Shown in pieces: positions 9,401 through 17,632 of a DNA stretch of 64,000 nt. Every line of letters starts with the position of its first letter. The stretch's first letter is position 1. The notes beneath the pieces were generated by a model. That model had not been told where the DNA came from, did no database searches, and saw nothing but the letters and a program-made list of their open reading frames with translations. Source of the stretch: CAG-170 sp022779365 (GTDB lineage Bacteria > Bacillota > Clostridia > Oscillospirales > Oscillospiraceae); the NCBI GenBank assembly GCA_022779365.1, contig JALFSI010000010.1:1-64000 (forward strand), read 5' to 3'. Position numbers and translations under genes: made by a program.

Positions 9401-9617
9401 GCAGCGCGAGGACTATGACACCACGCAGGGCGGCATGGCGATCCGTGAATACGAAGACTATAACAGCATCTCCGCCTACGCGCTGGACGCGATGGGCTGG
9501 GCTGTGAACGCAGGTCTTGTGCAGGGGCGCGGCGGCAAGCTTGCTCCGCAGGCGTATGCCACCCGTGCGGAGATCGCGGTCATCCTTGACAGATTCCTGA
9601 CGAACATTGTAAAATGA
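6486..9617 (+). CDS. large S-layer-homology (SLH) surface protein
   Basis: 1043 residues. A signal peptide covers about residues 1-31 (MDKKTFSVRRAAA, hydrophobic core, VMVFA). Residues 32-780 are beta-rich and Ig-like, without a catalytic motif I recognise. Residues about 790-860 form a helical spacer with the LTDAQKELV motif common in Gram-positive surface proteins. The last 180 residues carry three SLH repeats (SYTDVHSNDWFADSVYYVSE, TPWYAAGRAWAMENSVSDGT and SISAYALDAMGWAVNAGLVQ), which bind pyruvylated cell-wall polymer. GAAGGAG precedes the ATG. It follows the DUF4430-like gene by 33 nt, so the two are probably co-transcribed. Two long palindromes lie inside the signal-peptide codons. Confidence 0.85.
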   Translation: MDKKTFSVRRAAALVLALVMVLSTMTVMVFAADKVSVNIKGLHSAQVNDVKLYTYENGEKGETDLLDGIETVADGWSKMYENIELTPGDYWVDGYDEKGGCNGGLAITVTAAAEQNFTVHRAFQIYATNSDWVENTDYTISLRITGADGAARIYELGKADNWGTMRTSCLFLDGDTVEATFCPDKTLHPEYLDTTVIKTSADTTSNIEITGKIAATVTLTVNAPVGSTITCGSVTDYKYFIYNVHDCQTVAEGETGVTMNIPGQTSSDVHQFLRVQHPDGVTWWNFYEWSSMQETVTLTESDLYIGSSDFTKDTVYRFEKNRYDRADIYLAVNGDGYLDLDVGETFELNAFRNWQAIEDFYNKKIALPDMHYRVIDEAGNDSDVLTITQTSAFNSNQVNVTANKPGTAIVLVTYDAMRHLQGMTTAMKFGPMADKVRPFSAIWPECTGVFVVTVGADGTSIEKNMLIDRTEGKSTALDAEHDILFYLGDEGAEYSFTPEKGSTVTVDRSVVSDTMTFNGFTSEGVTTDSATGEVTVSGLTTGRHIIKVEKNGAANYQVVTARGVSYTLKNNSNQVIEPSAVKSGDALRLQFSNLVNPSEKLCGVYNFHASLHYVGADGTEFNSNPGGQFGVYDFSGNPARQLINITIPKYWIEDTYDLTGLIQMGGNAGVPSHRYVDYTNGTVMPDDAPSVGMNLSRLPALSLAVDSSDLLKVQLHFKDETGKTVAVSADEITIQDGSNVKSMLTAENKFGAVAGDFTYTVSKAGYEAANGTLPVSESALDFTITLTRTADKIAAEAVEEKIAALGTVTKNSGEALEALREAYESLTDAQKELVGNLGTLESAERRYENLLKANNAGIAGKPSVREDAGEGEKDDISYTDVHSNDWFADSVYYVSELGLMSGTGSGRFSPNADTTRAMIVTILARLDGKNTSGTPWYAAGRAWAMENSVSDGTNMDGKITREQLCAMLYRYAQREDYDTTQGGMAIREYEDYNSISAYALDAMGWAVNAGLVQGRGGKLAPQAYATRAEIAVILDRFLTNIVK
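6521..6562 (+). repeat. two adjacent long palindromes at the start of the SLH gene
   Basis: AGCGCTAGTACTAGCGCT (6521-6538) is a perfect 18-bp palindrome. GTCATGGTGCT (6540-6550) pairs with AGCACCATGAC (6552-6562) with a single central base. Both lie within codons 13-26, in the signal peptide. Confidence 0.6.
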
Positions 9618-9632
9618 TGCAGACTGTTTTCT

Positions 9633-9732
9633 CCGGGGCGCGTCCTGCGCCCCGGACCGAAAACTGAAAACCACAGACGAGCCGGACGAACGTGCGGAGC
9701 ACCGCGCGGGCGTGTGGCTTATCTGTGTTTTT
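9633..9732 (+). terminator. hairpin pair and terminator after the SLH gene
   Basis: CCGGGGCGC (9633-9641) pairs with GCGCCCCGG (9647-9655), a strong stem without a T-run. Next CACAGA (9672-9677) with an inner AGCC pairs with GGCT and TCTGTG (9722-9727) around a long loop, followed by TTTTT. The second is a likely intrinsic terminator separating the first two surface genes from the rest of the cluster. Confidence 0.5.
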
Positions 9733-9809
9733 ACGCGCCGCGTAAAGATGCAGATAAACCCCATGCTTTGAAGGAAAATTCGCCGCTTTTGGCGTGGAAA
9801 TGAGCCGAT

Positions 9810-12800
9810 ATGAGAGACTTTTTCACAAAAAAACCGTGGCTGCCTGGAGTCTTGAGCGCAGTGATGTGCCTCGCGCTGCTCGCGGGGCTGCTGCTGCCGT
9901 TCGGGAGCGTTCCGTCCGCGCAGCCGGAAAACCCCATCCTGCACGCGCACGCGCAGGAGCTGACCGTGCTGGAAACGGGCGGCGGCGCGGGCGCGGACGC
10001 CGTGCAGCTACCCGAGCAGAGCCTACCCGATGCGCAGCCGCAGCCTGAAGAGCCGCGGCAGGACGAGCCTGCCGATGAGCCTGCGGAAAATACGCCCGAG
10101 GCTGGGCAGCCCGTCACGGCGCAGCCGTCATCCGATGCGCCGCAGACCGCGCCCACACAGGAAAAGCCCGGCGTGGACGATGCTGACCTGTCCGCCGTGC
10201 TGACGTGGTATCGCTACGGCACGCGCCGCGCAAGCGTCGTGTGCGGCGGGGACAACACGGTTCGCCGCACCATCCCGGCGGCACAGCTCCCGCAGGACGG
10301 CGCGTTCCGCTACGCGCTGGCATTGGACGGCGTGGACGCCGAAAATGCGCAGATCACCGCCGTGCGCTTCGGCGCGGAGGACGCGCAGAGCCGCGACGCG
10401 GACGAGAGCGGCACGTTGCATCTTGATCTGCCGGAGGGCGGTCAGTCGCGCGGCTACATTTTCACCGCCGAGGCGCTGTTACAGCGCCCGGACGAGGATG
10501 CGCAAACGGTGACATTTACGTTCCAGCTCGTCATCAACAATGAGCTGGATCTTGACCTGTGCCTGAGCTGGCGCACGCGCGAGGCAAGCGACGATCTGCG
10601 TTGCACCGCAAACGGCAGCGCCTACGCGGACCTCGCGGGCGAAGGGCTGGCGGACGGCGTGTTCGCGTATTCCTTCGCCTTTGAGGGGCTGGACGCGGAG
10701 GACGCGCGCTTTGTCTCGTGTGAATACTGGACCGACGGCGGAGAGAGCGGCAAGCTCCTGCAAAACGGACGCCTGCAAATGCACGCGGCAGACGGCTCTG
10801 ACCGGCAGACGTATCACCTTACCGTGCGTGCGCAGACCGCCGACGGGCAGGACACGGCGTATGATCTTACGCTCACCTACATCGAGCAGCCGTATGAGCT
10901 TGGGTTGCAATTTACATGGTATCAGAACGGGACGCAGGCGACTGTGCAGACCTGCCAGCCCGACACGCGCACAGCGCTGACGATCTACCGCGAGCAGCTT
11001 CGCGGCGACGAGCTGCGCTATGCGCTTACGCTCACCGGCAAAAATGCGGAAAACGCGCAGCTCGTCGCGGCGACGCTTGACGACACCGCCCTGCGCACCG
11101 AAGGGCAGGGGAGCATCCTGCTGGGGACAGGCGAGAGCGGCACGAGGGAATATACGCTGCTTGCCACGGCGCGCGTGCGCCTTGTCTCCGGCGCGGAGCG
11201 GGACGTGCCGTTTTCGCTGACGATCCGCTACAGCGCGGGCGTGCGGCTGGCGCTGGAGTATGCCGTGGGCGCGGACGGCGAGGCGGTCTCGCGCAGTGTG
11301 TACTGCGAAAACGGCAAGACCGCCGCGGCGGCGGAAATTTACAGCGACCAGCTCACGGAGGGGCTTCTTTCGTATCACCTGCGCGCCGACGGCGGCGAGC
11401 TGACGCTCACCGGCGCAGAATACGTCGCAGAATCGACTGCGCGCAGCGAACCTGCGGGCGTGCCGGACGGCAGCGTGACGCTGCGCGCGCGCGAGGACGG
11501 CTCGGTGGGCGAAAATACCCTGACCGTGCAGGCACAGGACGGCGCGGGGCGCGCGTACAGCTTCACGTTCCGCCTGCCGTATAAGCAGCGCGGCAAAAAC
11601 TGCATTGTCATCACGACCGACCCGGACGAGGGCGCAACGCTCATAAACGAGGCGGAAAACGACCTCGTCGTGACCGCACGCGTGCCGGGCGAAAATGGCG
11701 CGAAGGATCGCTATCTTACCGCCACGGGCGTGAACACCACGCTCACCGTGCAGCTTGACGGCAAGGACTGCCGCCTGGAGAGCACGAGCGGCAATGCCCA
11801 GCAATATCTCGTGACCCCGGAAAACACCGAGGGTCTGGACGAAAACGAACACACGCTGTATGTCTACGCCGAGGATGAATACGGCAATTACGGCGAAAAA
11901 ACCGTCAAATTCCGCGGCGTGCGCGCCGAGCCCGGCACAAAGATCGGCACGGCGACGTTTTACGTCGATCTGACCGTTCTGGGGCTGGACACCAGCCGGA
12001 CGATCGAGGTGGACGTGCTCGCGGGCGAGCCGATCTCCTACACCATCGCCAAGGCGGTGTGGAACGAGGACACGGGCGAGCCCTTCGGCAAGGCGGCGGC
12101 GAAGCAGACGCTGAACTGGCCCGCCGCGCGCTGCACCTATTCCGGCACGCTCAGTGACCAGTTCTATTTACAGCGCCTCGACGACGGCTCGAATTTTGCC
12201 GCCCATGCGGATGTGCTCACGGGCGAGTGGTCGGACTACGGCGCAACGGAGGCGGAGCAGCTCGCGGCGATCGACCGCGAATTTGGCGCGGATACGCCGC
12301 AGGCGGCGCTCTGGCGCTGCATCCTGCGCAACGGCATCCCGCTCTCCGGCGCATCCAGCCGCCCGGGCGTCGGCGAATTTGACTTTACGATGGCGTCCGG
12401 CTGGCTTTACAGTCTGAACGGCAGCTATTATCCCGGTACGGCGATGTCTGCCTACCGGCTCAAAAACGGCGACCAGCTCGCGCTGCGCTTTACGCTTGCC
12501 TACGGCTGCGACGTGGGCGCGCCGCAGGGTGATTACGGCAACTCCGTCGGCTACTGCGTGCGCGCGATCGGCGGCGAGTGGACGGTGGAGCACCAGTACG
12601 AAGAGGTCACGCAGCCGGACGGCACGGTGCAGTACGTCTGCCGCTGCTGCGGCGCGGTCACGAGCTGCCCACATCTGAAGACCGAGTACCGCATGATCGA
12701 CGATAAGACCTGCGCGCTGTTCTGCGCAAACCCGGACTGCGGCGAGCAGGTCGGCGAGGCGGAGGCGCACGCGTTCACGCTGACGCCGTTAGACGCCGCG

Positions 12801-13325
12801 AACCCCGACGCCGCCGAGAAGCACAGCGCCGTATGCAGCCACTGCGGCTACGCCGCGGAGCTGGCGCACGACTGGCAGCGCGGCGAGGACACGGCGACGT
12901 GCTTAGAGCCCGGCACGGTGCACCTGACGTGCGCCTGCGGCGCGGAAAAGGACGAGGATTCTCCCGCGCTCGGTCACGATGCGCACTGGTGCTTTGACAC
13001 GCAGGAGCACTGGCAGGAGTGCAGCCGCTGCGGCGTTCTGGAGGACACGCGCGGCGAGCATGACTACCGGCAGGACGGCGACGACTGGACGTGCAGCCGC
13101 TGTGAAGTGCCGCACCTGTTCGCGTGCCTCGGCGCGGAGCTCACGCCGGTCGAGGCGAACACGAGCTGCTACCGGCAGACCTTCACCTGCGACCTGTGCG
13201 GCCGCACGCTCACCCGCACGGGCGAGTTCCATGAGTTTGAAAACGGCGAATGCACCGTCTGCGGCAAAAAGGAGTTCCCTGATGAGGACGATGAGTCCGG
13301 CGGTGATGACTCTGGCGACGAATAA
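9810..13325 (+). CDS. giant surface protein: tandem beta repeats, DUF4430 domain, CxxC repeats
   Basis: 1171 residues. An N-terminal hydrophobic segment (about 11-32) acts as signal or anchor, followed by a Pro/Glu/Gln-rich linker to about 120. Residues 125-600 hold four related repeats of about 110 residues, each opening with a Leu-x-W/Y-x-hydrophobic strand and containing ENAQ or EDAR. Residues 705-905 are DUF4430-like, with MASGWLYSLNGSYYP and KNGDQLALRFTLAYG, the fold of the C-terminal domain of transcobalamin/intrinsic factor. The last 260 residues contain many CxxC pairs (CRCCG, CSHCG, CACG, CSRCG, CDLCG, CTVCG) and end in an acidic tail. No LPxTG or SLH anchor is present. The ribosome site is weak. 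It is the first gene after the terminator and precedes moxR by 18 nt. Confidence 0.75.
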   Translation: MRDFFTKKPWLPGVLSAVMCLALLAGLLLPFGSVPSAQPENPILHAHAQELTVLETGGGAGADAVQLPEQSLPDAQPQPEEPRQDEPADEPAENTPEAGQPVTAQPSSDAPQTAPTQEKPGVDDADLSAVLTWYRYGTRRASVVCGGDNTVRRTIPAAQLPQDGAFRYALALDGVDAENAQITAVRFGAEDAQSRDADESGTLHLDLPEGGQSRGYIFTAEALLQRPDEDAQTVTFTFQLVINNELDLDLCLSWRTREASDDLRCTANGSAYADLAGEGLADGVFAYSFAFEGLDAEDARFVSCEYWTDGGESGKLLQNGRLQMHAADGSDRQTYHLTVRAQTADGQDTAYDLTLTYIEQPYELGLQFTWYQNGTQATVQTCQPDTRTALTIYREQLRGDELRYALTLTGKNAENAQLVAATLDDTALRTEGQGSILLGTGESGTREYTLLATARVRLVSGAERDVPFSLTIRYSAGVRLALEYAVGADGEAVSRSVYCENGKTAAAAEIYSDQLTEGLLSYHLRADGGELTLTGAEYVAESTARSEPAGVPDGSVTLRAREDGSVGENTLTVQAQDGAGRAYSFTFRLPYKQRGKNCIVITTDPDEGATLINEAENDLVVTARVPGENGAKDRYLTATGVNTTLTVQLDGKDCRLESTSGNAQQYLVTPENTEGLDENEHTLYVYAEDEYGNYGEKTVKFRGVRAEPGTKIGTATFYVDLTVLGLDTSRTIEVDVLAGEPISYTIAKAVWNEDTGEPFGKAAAKQTLNWPAARCTYSGTLSDQFYLQRLDDGSNFAAHADVLTGEWSDYGATEAEQLAAIDREFGADTPQAALWRCILRNGIPLSGASSRPGVGEFDFTMASGWLYSLNGSYYPGTAMSAYRLKNGDQLALRFTLAYGCDVGAPQGDYGNSVGYCVRAIGGEWTVEHQYEEVTQPDGTVQYVCRCCGAVTSCPHLKTEYRMIDDKTCALFCANPDCGEQVGEAEAHAFTLTPLDAANPDAAEKHSAVCSHCGYAAELAHDWQRGEDTATCLEPGTVHLTCACGAEKDEDSPALGHDAHWCFDTQEHWQECSRCGVLEDTRGEHDYRQDGDDWTCSRCEVPHLFACLGAELTPVEANTSCYRQTFTCDLCGRTLTRTGEFHEFENGECTVCGKKEFPDEDDESGGDDSGDE

Positions 13326-13343
13326 AGAGAGAGGACAACGGAT

Positions 13344-14282
13344 ATGAACGAGAAGATCAGTCAGATTTTGCAGGAGATCGAGCACGTTGTGGTCGGCAAA
13401 AACGAGATCGTGGAAAAAATTTTGATGGCGATCCTCGCCTCGGGGCACGTCCTGATGGAGGACGTGCCGGGCGTGGGAAAAACGACCACCGCGATGGCGT
13501 TCGCGCGCGTTCTGGGGCTGGACAGCCGCCGCGTGCAGTTTACCTCCGACACCATGCCGTCCGACATCCTCGGCTTTTCTGTTTATGAAAAATCCACGGG
13601 CACGTTCGTGTATAAGCCCGGCGCGGTGATGACGAATCTGCTGCTGGCGGATGAGATCAACCGCACGTCCAGCAAGACGCAGTCGGCGCTTTTGGAGGCG
13701 ATGGAGGAGCGGCGCGTGAGCGTGGACGGCAGGACGTATGACCTGCCGCAGCCGTTCATCGTGCTGGCGACGCAGAACCCCGTCGGCTCGGCGGGCACGA
13801 TGCTGCTGCCGAACTCGCAGCTTGACCGCTTCCTCATCCGCGTGAGCATGGGCTACCCGGATTTTGAGAGCCAGATCAGCATTCTGCGCGACCGCCACGA
13901 CCGCGACCCGTTGGCGGATGTGCGCGCGGTGGTGAGCCGCGAGGAATTGCAGAGCTTGCAGCAGCAGGCGGCGCAGGTGGAGGTGCACGACCGCATCTAC
14001 GCCTACGTCACGCATCTTGCCGAGGCGACGCGCACGCATCCGCTCGTGGAGCTGGGCGTGAGCCCGCGCGGCGCGCTGGCGGTGTGCCGGATGGCAAAGG
14101 CGTACGCGCTGCTGCACGGGCGCGATTTTGTGATGCCGGAGGATGTTGCGGCGATCTTCCCGGACGTGTGCACGCACCGTCTGGTGCTCAGCGCCAAGGC
14201 GCGGATGCTGGAGCAGCCGGCAGACGCGGTGCTGCATGAGGTCCTGGACGCGGTGGATATGCCCGTCCTGCGGGAGCGGTGA
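13344..14282 (+). CDS. MoxR-family AAA+ ATPase
   Basis: 312 residues, family length. Walker A PGVGKTT near residue 41, Walker B LLLADEINR near residue 95, the sensor motif LATQNP, and an arginine-rich C-terminal lid with ELGVSPRGALAV. MoxR ATPases act as chaperones that remodel or insert metal-binding or envelope proteins, and are typically encoded with a DUF58 protein and a transglutaminase-like membrane protein, as here. AGAGGA precedes the ATG. The stop codon overlaps the GTG start of the DUF58 gene. The client protein is unknown; the exported proteins of this cluster are candidates. Confidence 0.92.
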   Translation: MNEKISQILQEIEHVVVGKNEIVEKILMAILASGHVLMEDVPGVGKTTTAMAFARVLGLDSRRVQFTSDTMPSDILGFSVYEKSTGTFVYKPGAVMTNLLLADEINRTSSKTQSALLEAMEERRVSVDGRTYDLPQPFIVLATQNPVGSAGTMLLPNSQLDRFLIRVSMGYPDFESQISILRDRHDRDPLADVRAVVSREELQSLQQQAAQVEVHDRIYAYVTHLAEATRTHPLVELGVSPRGALAVCRMAKAYALLHGRDFVMPEDVAAIFPDVCTHRLVLSAKARMLEQPADAVLHEVLDAVDMPVLRER

Positions 14283-15430
14283 CGCGGATGCTTGCGGCGA
14301 AGTTTCTCTGGGCGCTTTTATGCGCGGCGGCGCTTGCGCTGACGCTCCTCACCGGGAGCGTTGCTGCAGCTGTGCTGACGCTTGCGCTGCTCCTGCTGCC
14401 GCTGCTGGCGCTGGGCTGCGATCTGGCGGCGGCGCGGCGCGTGCGCTGCACGATCTCTGCGCCCGTCAATCTGCAAAAAAACGCGCAGGGCACACTGCGT
14501 CTGACGCTGCAAAACGGGTCAGTCATGCCGGTCAGCCGGGCGGTCTGTCGTGTGGAGGTACAGAACCTTCTTACCGGCGAGACGGCACTTCTGCGCGCGG
14601 AATGCGGTCTGCTGCCGCGCCGCGAGCGGACGGTCGAGCTGATGCTGTGCGCGGAGCACAGCGGGCGGCTTCAGGTGTGCGTGGAGCGCGTGCGGCTGTA
14701 TGACGCATTCGGGCTCATCGGCGTGCGCGCGCTCGCGGGCGCGTCCGCGGGCGTGACCGTGCAGCCGGATACATTTGCGCAAACTCTCATCATTTCGCCC
14801 GCCGATGCGCCGAATCTGGACGCGGAGCAGTATGCCCCCGACCGTCCCGGCTCTGACCTCACCGAGCCGTACCAGATCCGTGATTATGTCCCCGGCGACA
14901 GCCGGCGGCAGATCTTGTGGAAGCTGAGCGGCAAATACGACCGTCTGCTCGTAAAAGACGCGTCGCTGCCCGTGCAGCAGGACATTCTGGTGTTCTGGGA
15001 ACGGACGCAGACCGCGCCCGATGCCGTGCAGACGGACGTGCAGGCAGAGGTGCTCGTGACGCTCTGCCGAAGCCTGCTGTCACAGGGCGCGCCGTTTACG
15101 CTGGCGTGGAACGAGGCGGGCGGTGCGCGCTGCGTGTCGTTCGTGCTGCGCGAGCTGGACGATCTGATCGGCGTGCTGCCGCGGCTGCTGTCGGCGGCGG
15201 CGGTCACCGGCGCGCCGGGTTATACGCTGCTGGCGCAGGCGGAGGAACTGCCTGCGGCTGCACATTTGGTTTACATAACAAACGATACAGCCCCGGACAC
15301 GGCAGCGCAAACGGCGCTGCGGCGGTTCGGAACATTGCGTATTTTGTACTGCGGTGACGAGCCGACGCCGGACGGCGTGCACTTTGACGCGGTGCAGTAT
15401 GCGCGGCAGCTTGAAACGCTGACGATCTGA
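14279..15430 (+). CDS. DUF58 protein (MoxR partner)
   Basis: 383 residues. Two N-terminal membrane helices (about 8-45) are followed by a beta-rich region and the DUF58 signature YQIRDYVPGDSRRQILWKLS. The C-terminal part has a degenerate von Willebrand A-like layout. Partners of MoxR ATPases in this family are thought to present clients at the membrane. The GTG at 14279 overlaps the moxR stop codon by 4 nt; an ATG three codons later is the alternative start. Such overlap implies coupled translation. Confidence 0.88.
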   Translation: MTRMLAAKFLWALLCAAALALTLLTGSVAAAVLTLALLLLPLLALGCDLAAARRVRCTISAPVNLQKNAQGTLRLTLQNGSVMPVSRAVCRVEVQNLLTGETALLRAECGLLPRRERTVELMLCAEHSGRLQVCVERVRLYDAFGLIGVRALAGASAGVTVQPDTFAQTLIISPADAPNLDAEQYAPDRPGSDLTEPYQIRDYVPGDSRRQILWKLSGKYDRLLVKDASLPVQQDILVFWERTQTAPDAVQTDVQAEVLVTLCRSLLSQGAPFTLAWNEAGGARCVSFVLRELDDLIGVLPRLLSAAAVTGAPGYTLLAQAEELPAAAHLVYITNDTAPDTAAQTALRRFGTLRILYCGDEPTPDGVHFDAVQYARQLETLTI

Positions 15431-15445
15431 AAGGGGGCGCAGCCC

Positions 15446-17632
15446 ATGAACAAACCGAATACGGCGCTGCGCCTGGAGCGCGCCCCGGCAAATGCCGCTC
15501 GGCAGCGTATCGTATGGGCGTTTTTGGGCAGCGCGGCGCTGTTTTTGGCGCTGGACGGGCTGCTCGTGCACGCGGCGGGGCTGACAGCGCTCGTGCCGCT
15601 GCGCTGGGCGATGCTCGCAGCGGGGCTGCTGTGCCTGCTGCTGCGCGCGGCGGCGCAGAAATTCGGGAAAGGCGTGTATTTTGCGCCTGCGATCCTGCTT
15701 TTGGCGGCGCTGTGCGCGATTTTTGGCGGCAGCTTGGTGCGCACGGGGCTGGCGCAGGCGCGCAATGCGCTGCGGGACACGCTGTGTGCCGCGCGCGGGG
15801 TTCTGCTGCCGCTGGCGGACGCGGAGAACGCAGGCATGGGCAGCTTGGTTTTGACCGGCGTGCTGATCGGCGTTTTGCTGGCGCTTTTGTGCAGCTTTTT
15901 TGCGAAAAAACCGCGCTTTGCGGCACTATTTTGCGTGCTTTTCGGCGCTTTGGCGGCGATTTTTCTCGTACCGTCGGCGCTGTGGCTGACGCTTTGCGGC
16001 GCGTGTGCGGCGGCGTTTTTGTGCTTCGGCGGCGCGGACACGGCACGGCGGCTTACAGCGGCGGGCTTCTGCGTGCTGACGGCGGCATTGGTGACCGTTA
16101 TCTGCGTGGGGCTGAACATGGATGCGCTTCCGGCGCGGACGCAGGCGGCATTGCACGCGGCGCGCTATGAATCCTCTGCGCTTCAGCCGGAGGGCGACCC
16201 CTCGCGCGAGCTTACGGCGGCGGACGGGCGGACGATCCTGACCGTCACCGCCGAAACGCCGGAAACGCTCTACCTGCGCGGCTTCATCGGCGACCGCTAT
16301 GACGGCGCGCGCTGGACGGAGCTGTCGAGCGCGGACGCGGCGGCGGAAAAAGACCTTTTCTACTGGCTGCACCGCTCCGGCTTTGACGCGCAGAGCCAGT
16401 TTGCGCTGGCGCGCGCGTGTATGGGTGCGGCGGGGGAGAGTACAGTGACGATCGAGGTTCTGGATGCCTGCCGCGCCTACCGCTACGAGCCGTTCAGCGT
16501 GACACAGGCGGCGAACGGCATATCGGCTGCGCGCCTTGCGCCCTCGGCGGTCAAAACGGCGGGGCTGCGCGGCGAGAATGCATATACCTATACCTGCGTT
16601 CCCGGCGGCGCGGCGGAGATTTCGGCACTGCTGGACTTTTTGCAGACGGACGAGTCCGCTGCCACGCAGGACTATTTGCAGATGGAGAGTGCGTACCGCG
16701 ATTTTGTGTGCACTTACGCGCTGGATGTGCCGGAGGAATTTCTGGCGCGGTACGGCGATTTGCTTTCGCGCTGCGAGGACGCGGATAGCGCCCCGGCTTC
16801 GGTGGCGGCATTTTTGAAGGCGGTTTTTAACAGCGCGCCCGAGAGCGCGTATGACTACGCCGCCATCCAGACGCTGGCGCTGCGCTATTACGGCGTTCCG
16901 GCGCGGTACGCCGAGGGCGTGCTCGTCCCGGCGTCGCTGCTGCGGGCGGGCGTCGCCGTGCCCATTCCCGACACCTGCGCGACGGCTTGGGCGGAGGTAT
17001 ATCAGGACGGCGCAGGCTGGTTGCCGGTCGATCTGACGCCGGGCTTTGAAACGCTTTCCGGGCGCGGCACGCAGGGCGGCGCGGCAGGCGGCGGCGCGAA
17101 CGGCACATCCGGCGAACAGGAGACCGCCGCCCCCGAAGGCGCGGAGCAGAAGGACGAACAGCCGGATACCCAGCCGGAGCGTCTGCCGCAGCGTGAGCGC
17201 ACGAGCACCATCCTGCTGACCATTCTGCTCATCGCGGCGATTTTGGCGCTTTTTGCGCTTGCGCTGGTTTTGCGGCGGGCATATATTCTGCGGCGGCGCG
17301 CGCGGACGCTTGCGGCGCTTTCCTGCACGGATGCGGTCTGCGCGGTCTATGCTGCTGCGGCGGCGCTGCTGGCGCGGCTGGGACTGTCTCGCGGACGCGG
17401 CTCGATGCTGCCGCTGTGCGCGGACGCGTCAGCGCGCTTCGGCGCGGACTATGGCGCGCTGCTGGAGCAGATGACGATGGTCAACGCGCGGGCGCGGTTT
17501 TCCTCGCACGGCGCGCAGGAGGACGAGCGGCAGCGGATGCAGGCGCTGTATGACGCGACGCTCACACAGGTCAAGGCCCATGCCGGAGCGCTCCGGCGGC
17601 TGAAAATGAGGTGGCTGGAATGTCTTTACTGA
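15446..17632 (+). CDS. TgpA-like membrane protein with degenerate transglutaminase domain
   Basis: 728 residues. Six or so N-terminal membrane helices (about 25-225), an extracytoplasmic domain to about 590, one more helix (about 590-612) and a cytoplasmic helical tail. Architecture matches TgpA/DUF3488 proteins coded with MoxR and DUF58. In the transglutaminase core the usual CEYFA and AHAWVE motifs correspond here to YDYAA (469-473) and ATAWAE (512-517): the catalytic Cys is absent and the His is Thr513; only the Asp of VDLTP remains. It is therefore probably not an active transglutaminase and may instead bind peptide or act as a scaffold. GGGGG precedes the ATG. The end overlaps the next gene. 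Confidence 0.85.
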   Translation: MNKPNTALRLERAPANAARQRIVWAFLGSAALFLALDGLLVHAAGLTALVPLRWAMLAAGLLCLLLRAAAQKFGKGVYFAPAILLLAALCAIFGGSLVRTGLAQARNALRDTLCAARGVLLPLADAENAGMGSLVLTGVLIGVLLALLCSFFAKKPRFAALFCVLFGALAAIFLVPSALWLTLCGACAAAFLCFGGADTARRLTAAGFCVLTAALVTVICVGLNMDALPARTQAALHAARYESSALQPEGDPSRELTAADGRTILTVTAETPETLYLRGFIGDRYDGARWTELSSADAAAEKDLFYWLHRSGFDAQSQFALARACMGAAGESTVTIEVLDACRAYRYEPFSVTQAANGISAARLAPSAVKTAGLRGENAYTYTCVPGGAAEISALLDFLQTDESAATQDYLQMESAYRDFVCTYALDVPEEFLARYGDLLSRCEDADSAPASVAAFLKAVFNSAPESAYDYAAIQTLALRYYGVPARYAEGVLVPASLLRAGVAVPIPDTCATAWAEVYQDGAGWLPVDLTPGFETLSGRGTQGGAAGGGANGTSGEQETAAPEGAEQKDEQPDTQPERLPQRERTSTILLTILLIAAILALFALALVLRRAYILRRRARTLAALSCTDAVCAVYAAAAALLARLGLSRGRGSMLPLCADASARFGADYGALLEQMTMVNARARFSSHGAQEDERQRMQALYDATLTQVKAHAGALRRLKMRWLECLY

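Noticed and set aside
7353..9950. 865-codon open frame on the minus strand opposite the SLH gene
   Set aside because: It is a GC-rich shadow of a well-supported gene with SLH domains and signal peptide; the translation is Arg/His-rich with no domain and no ribosome site.
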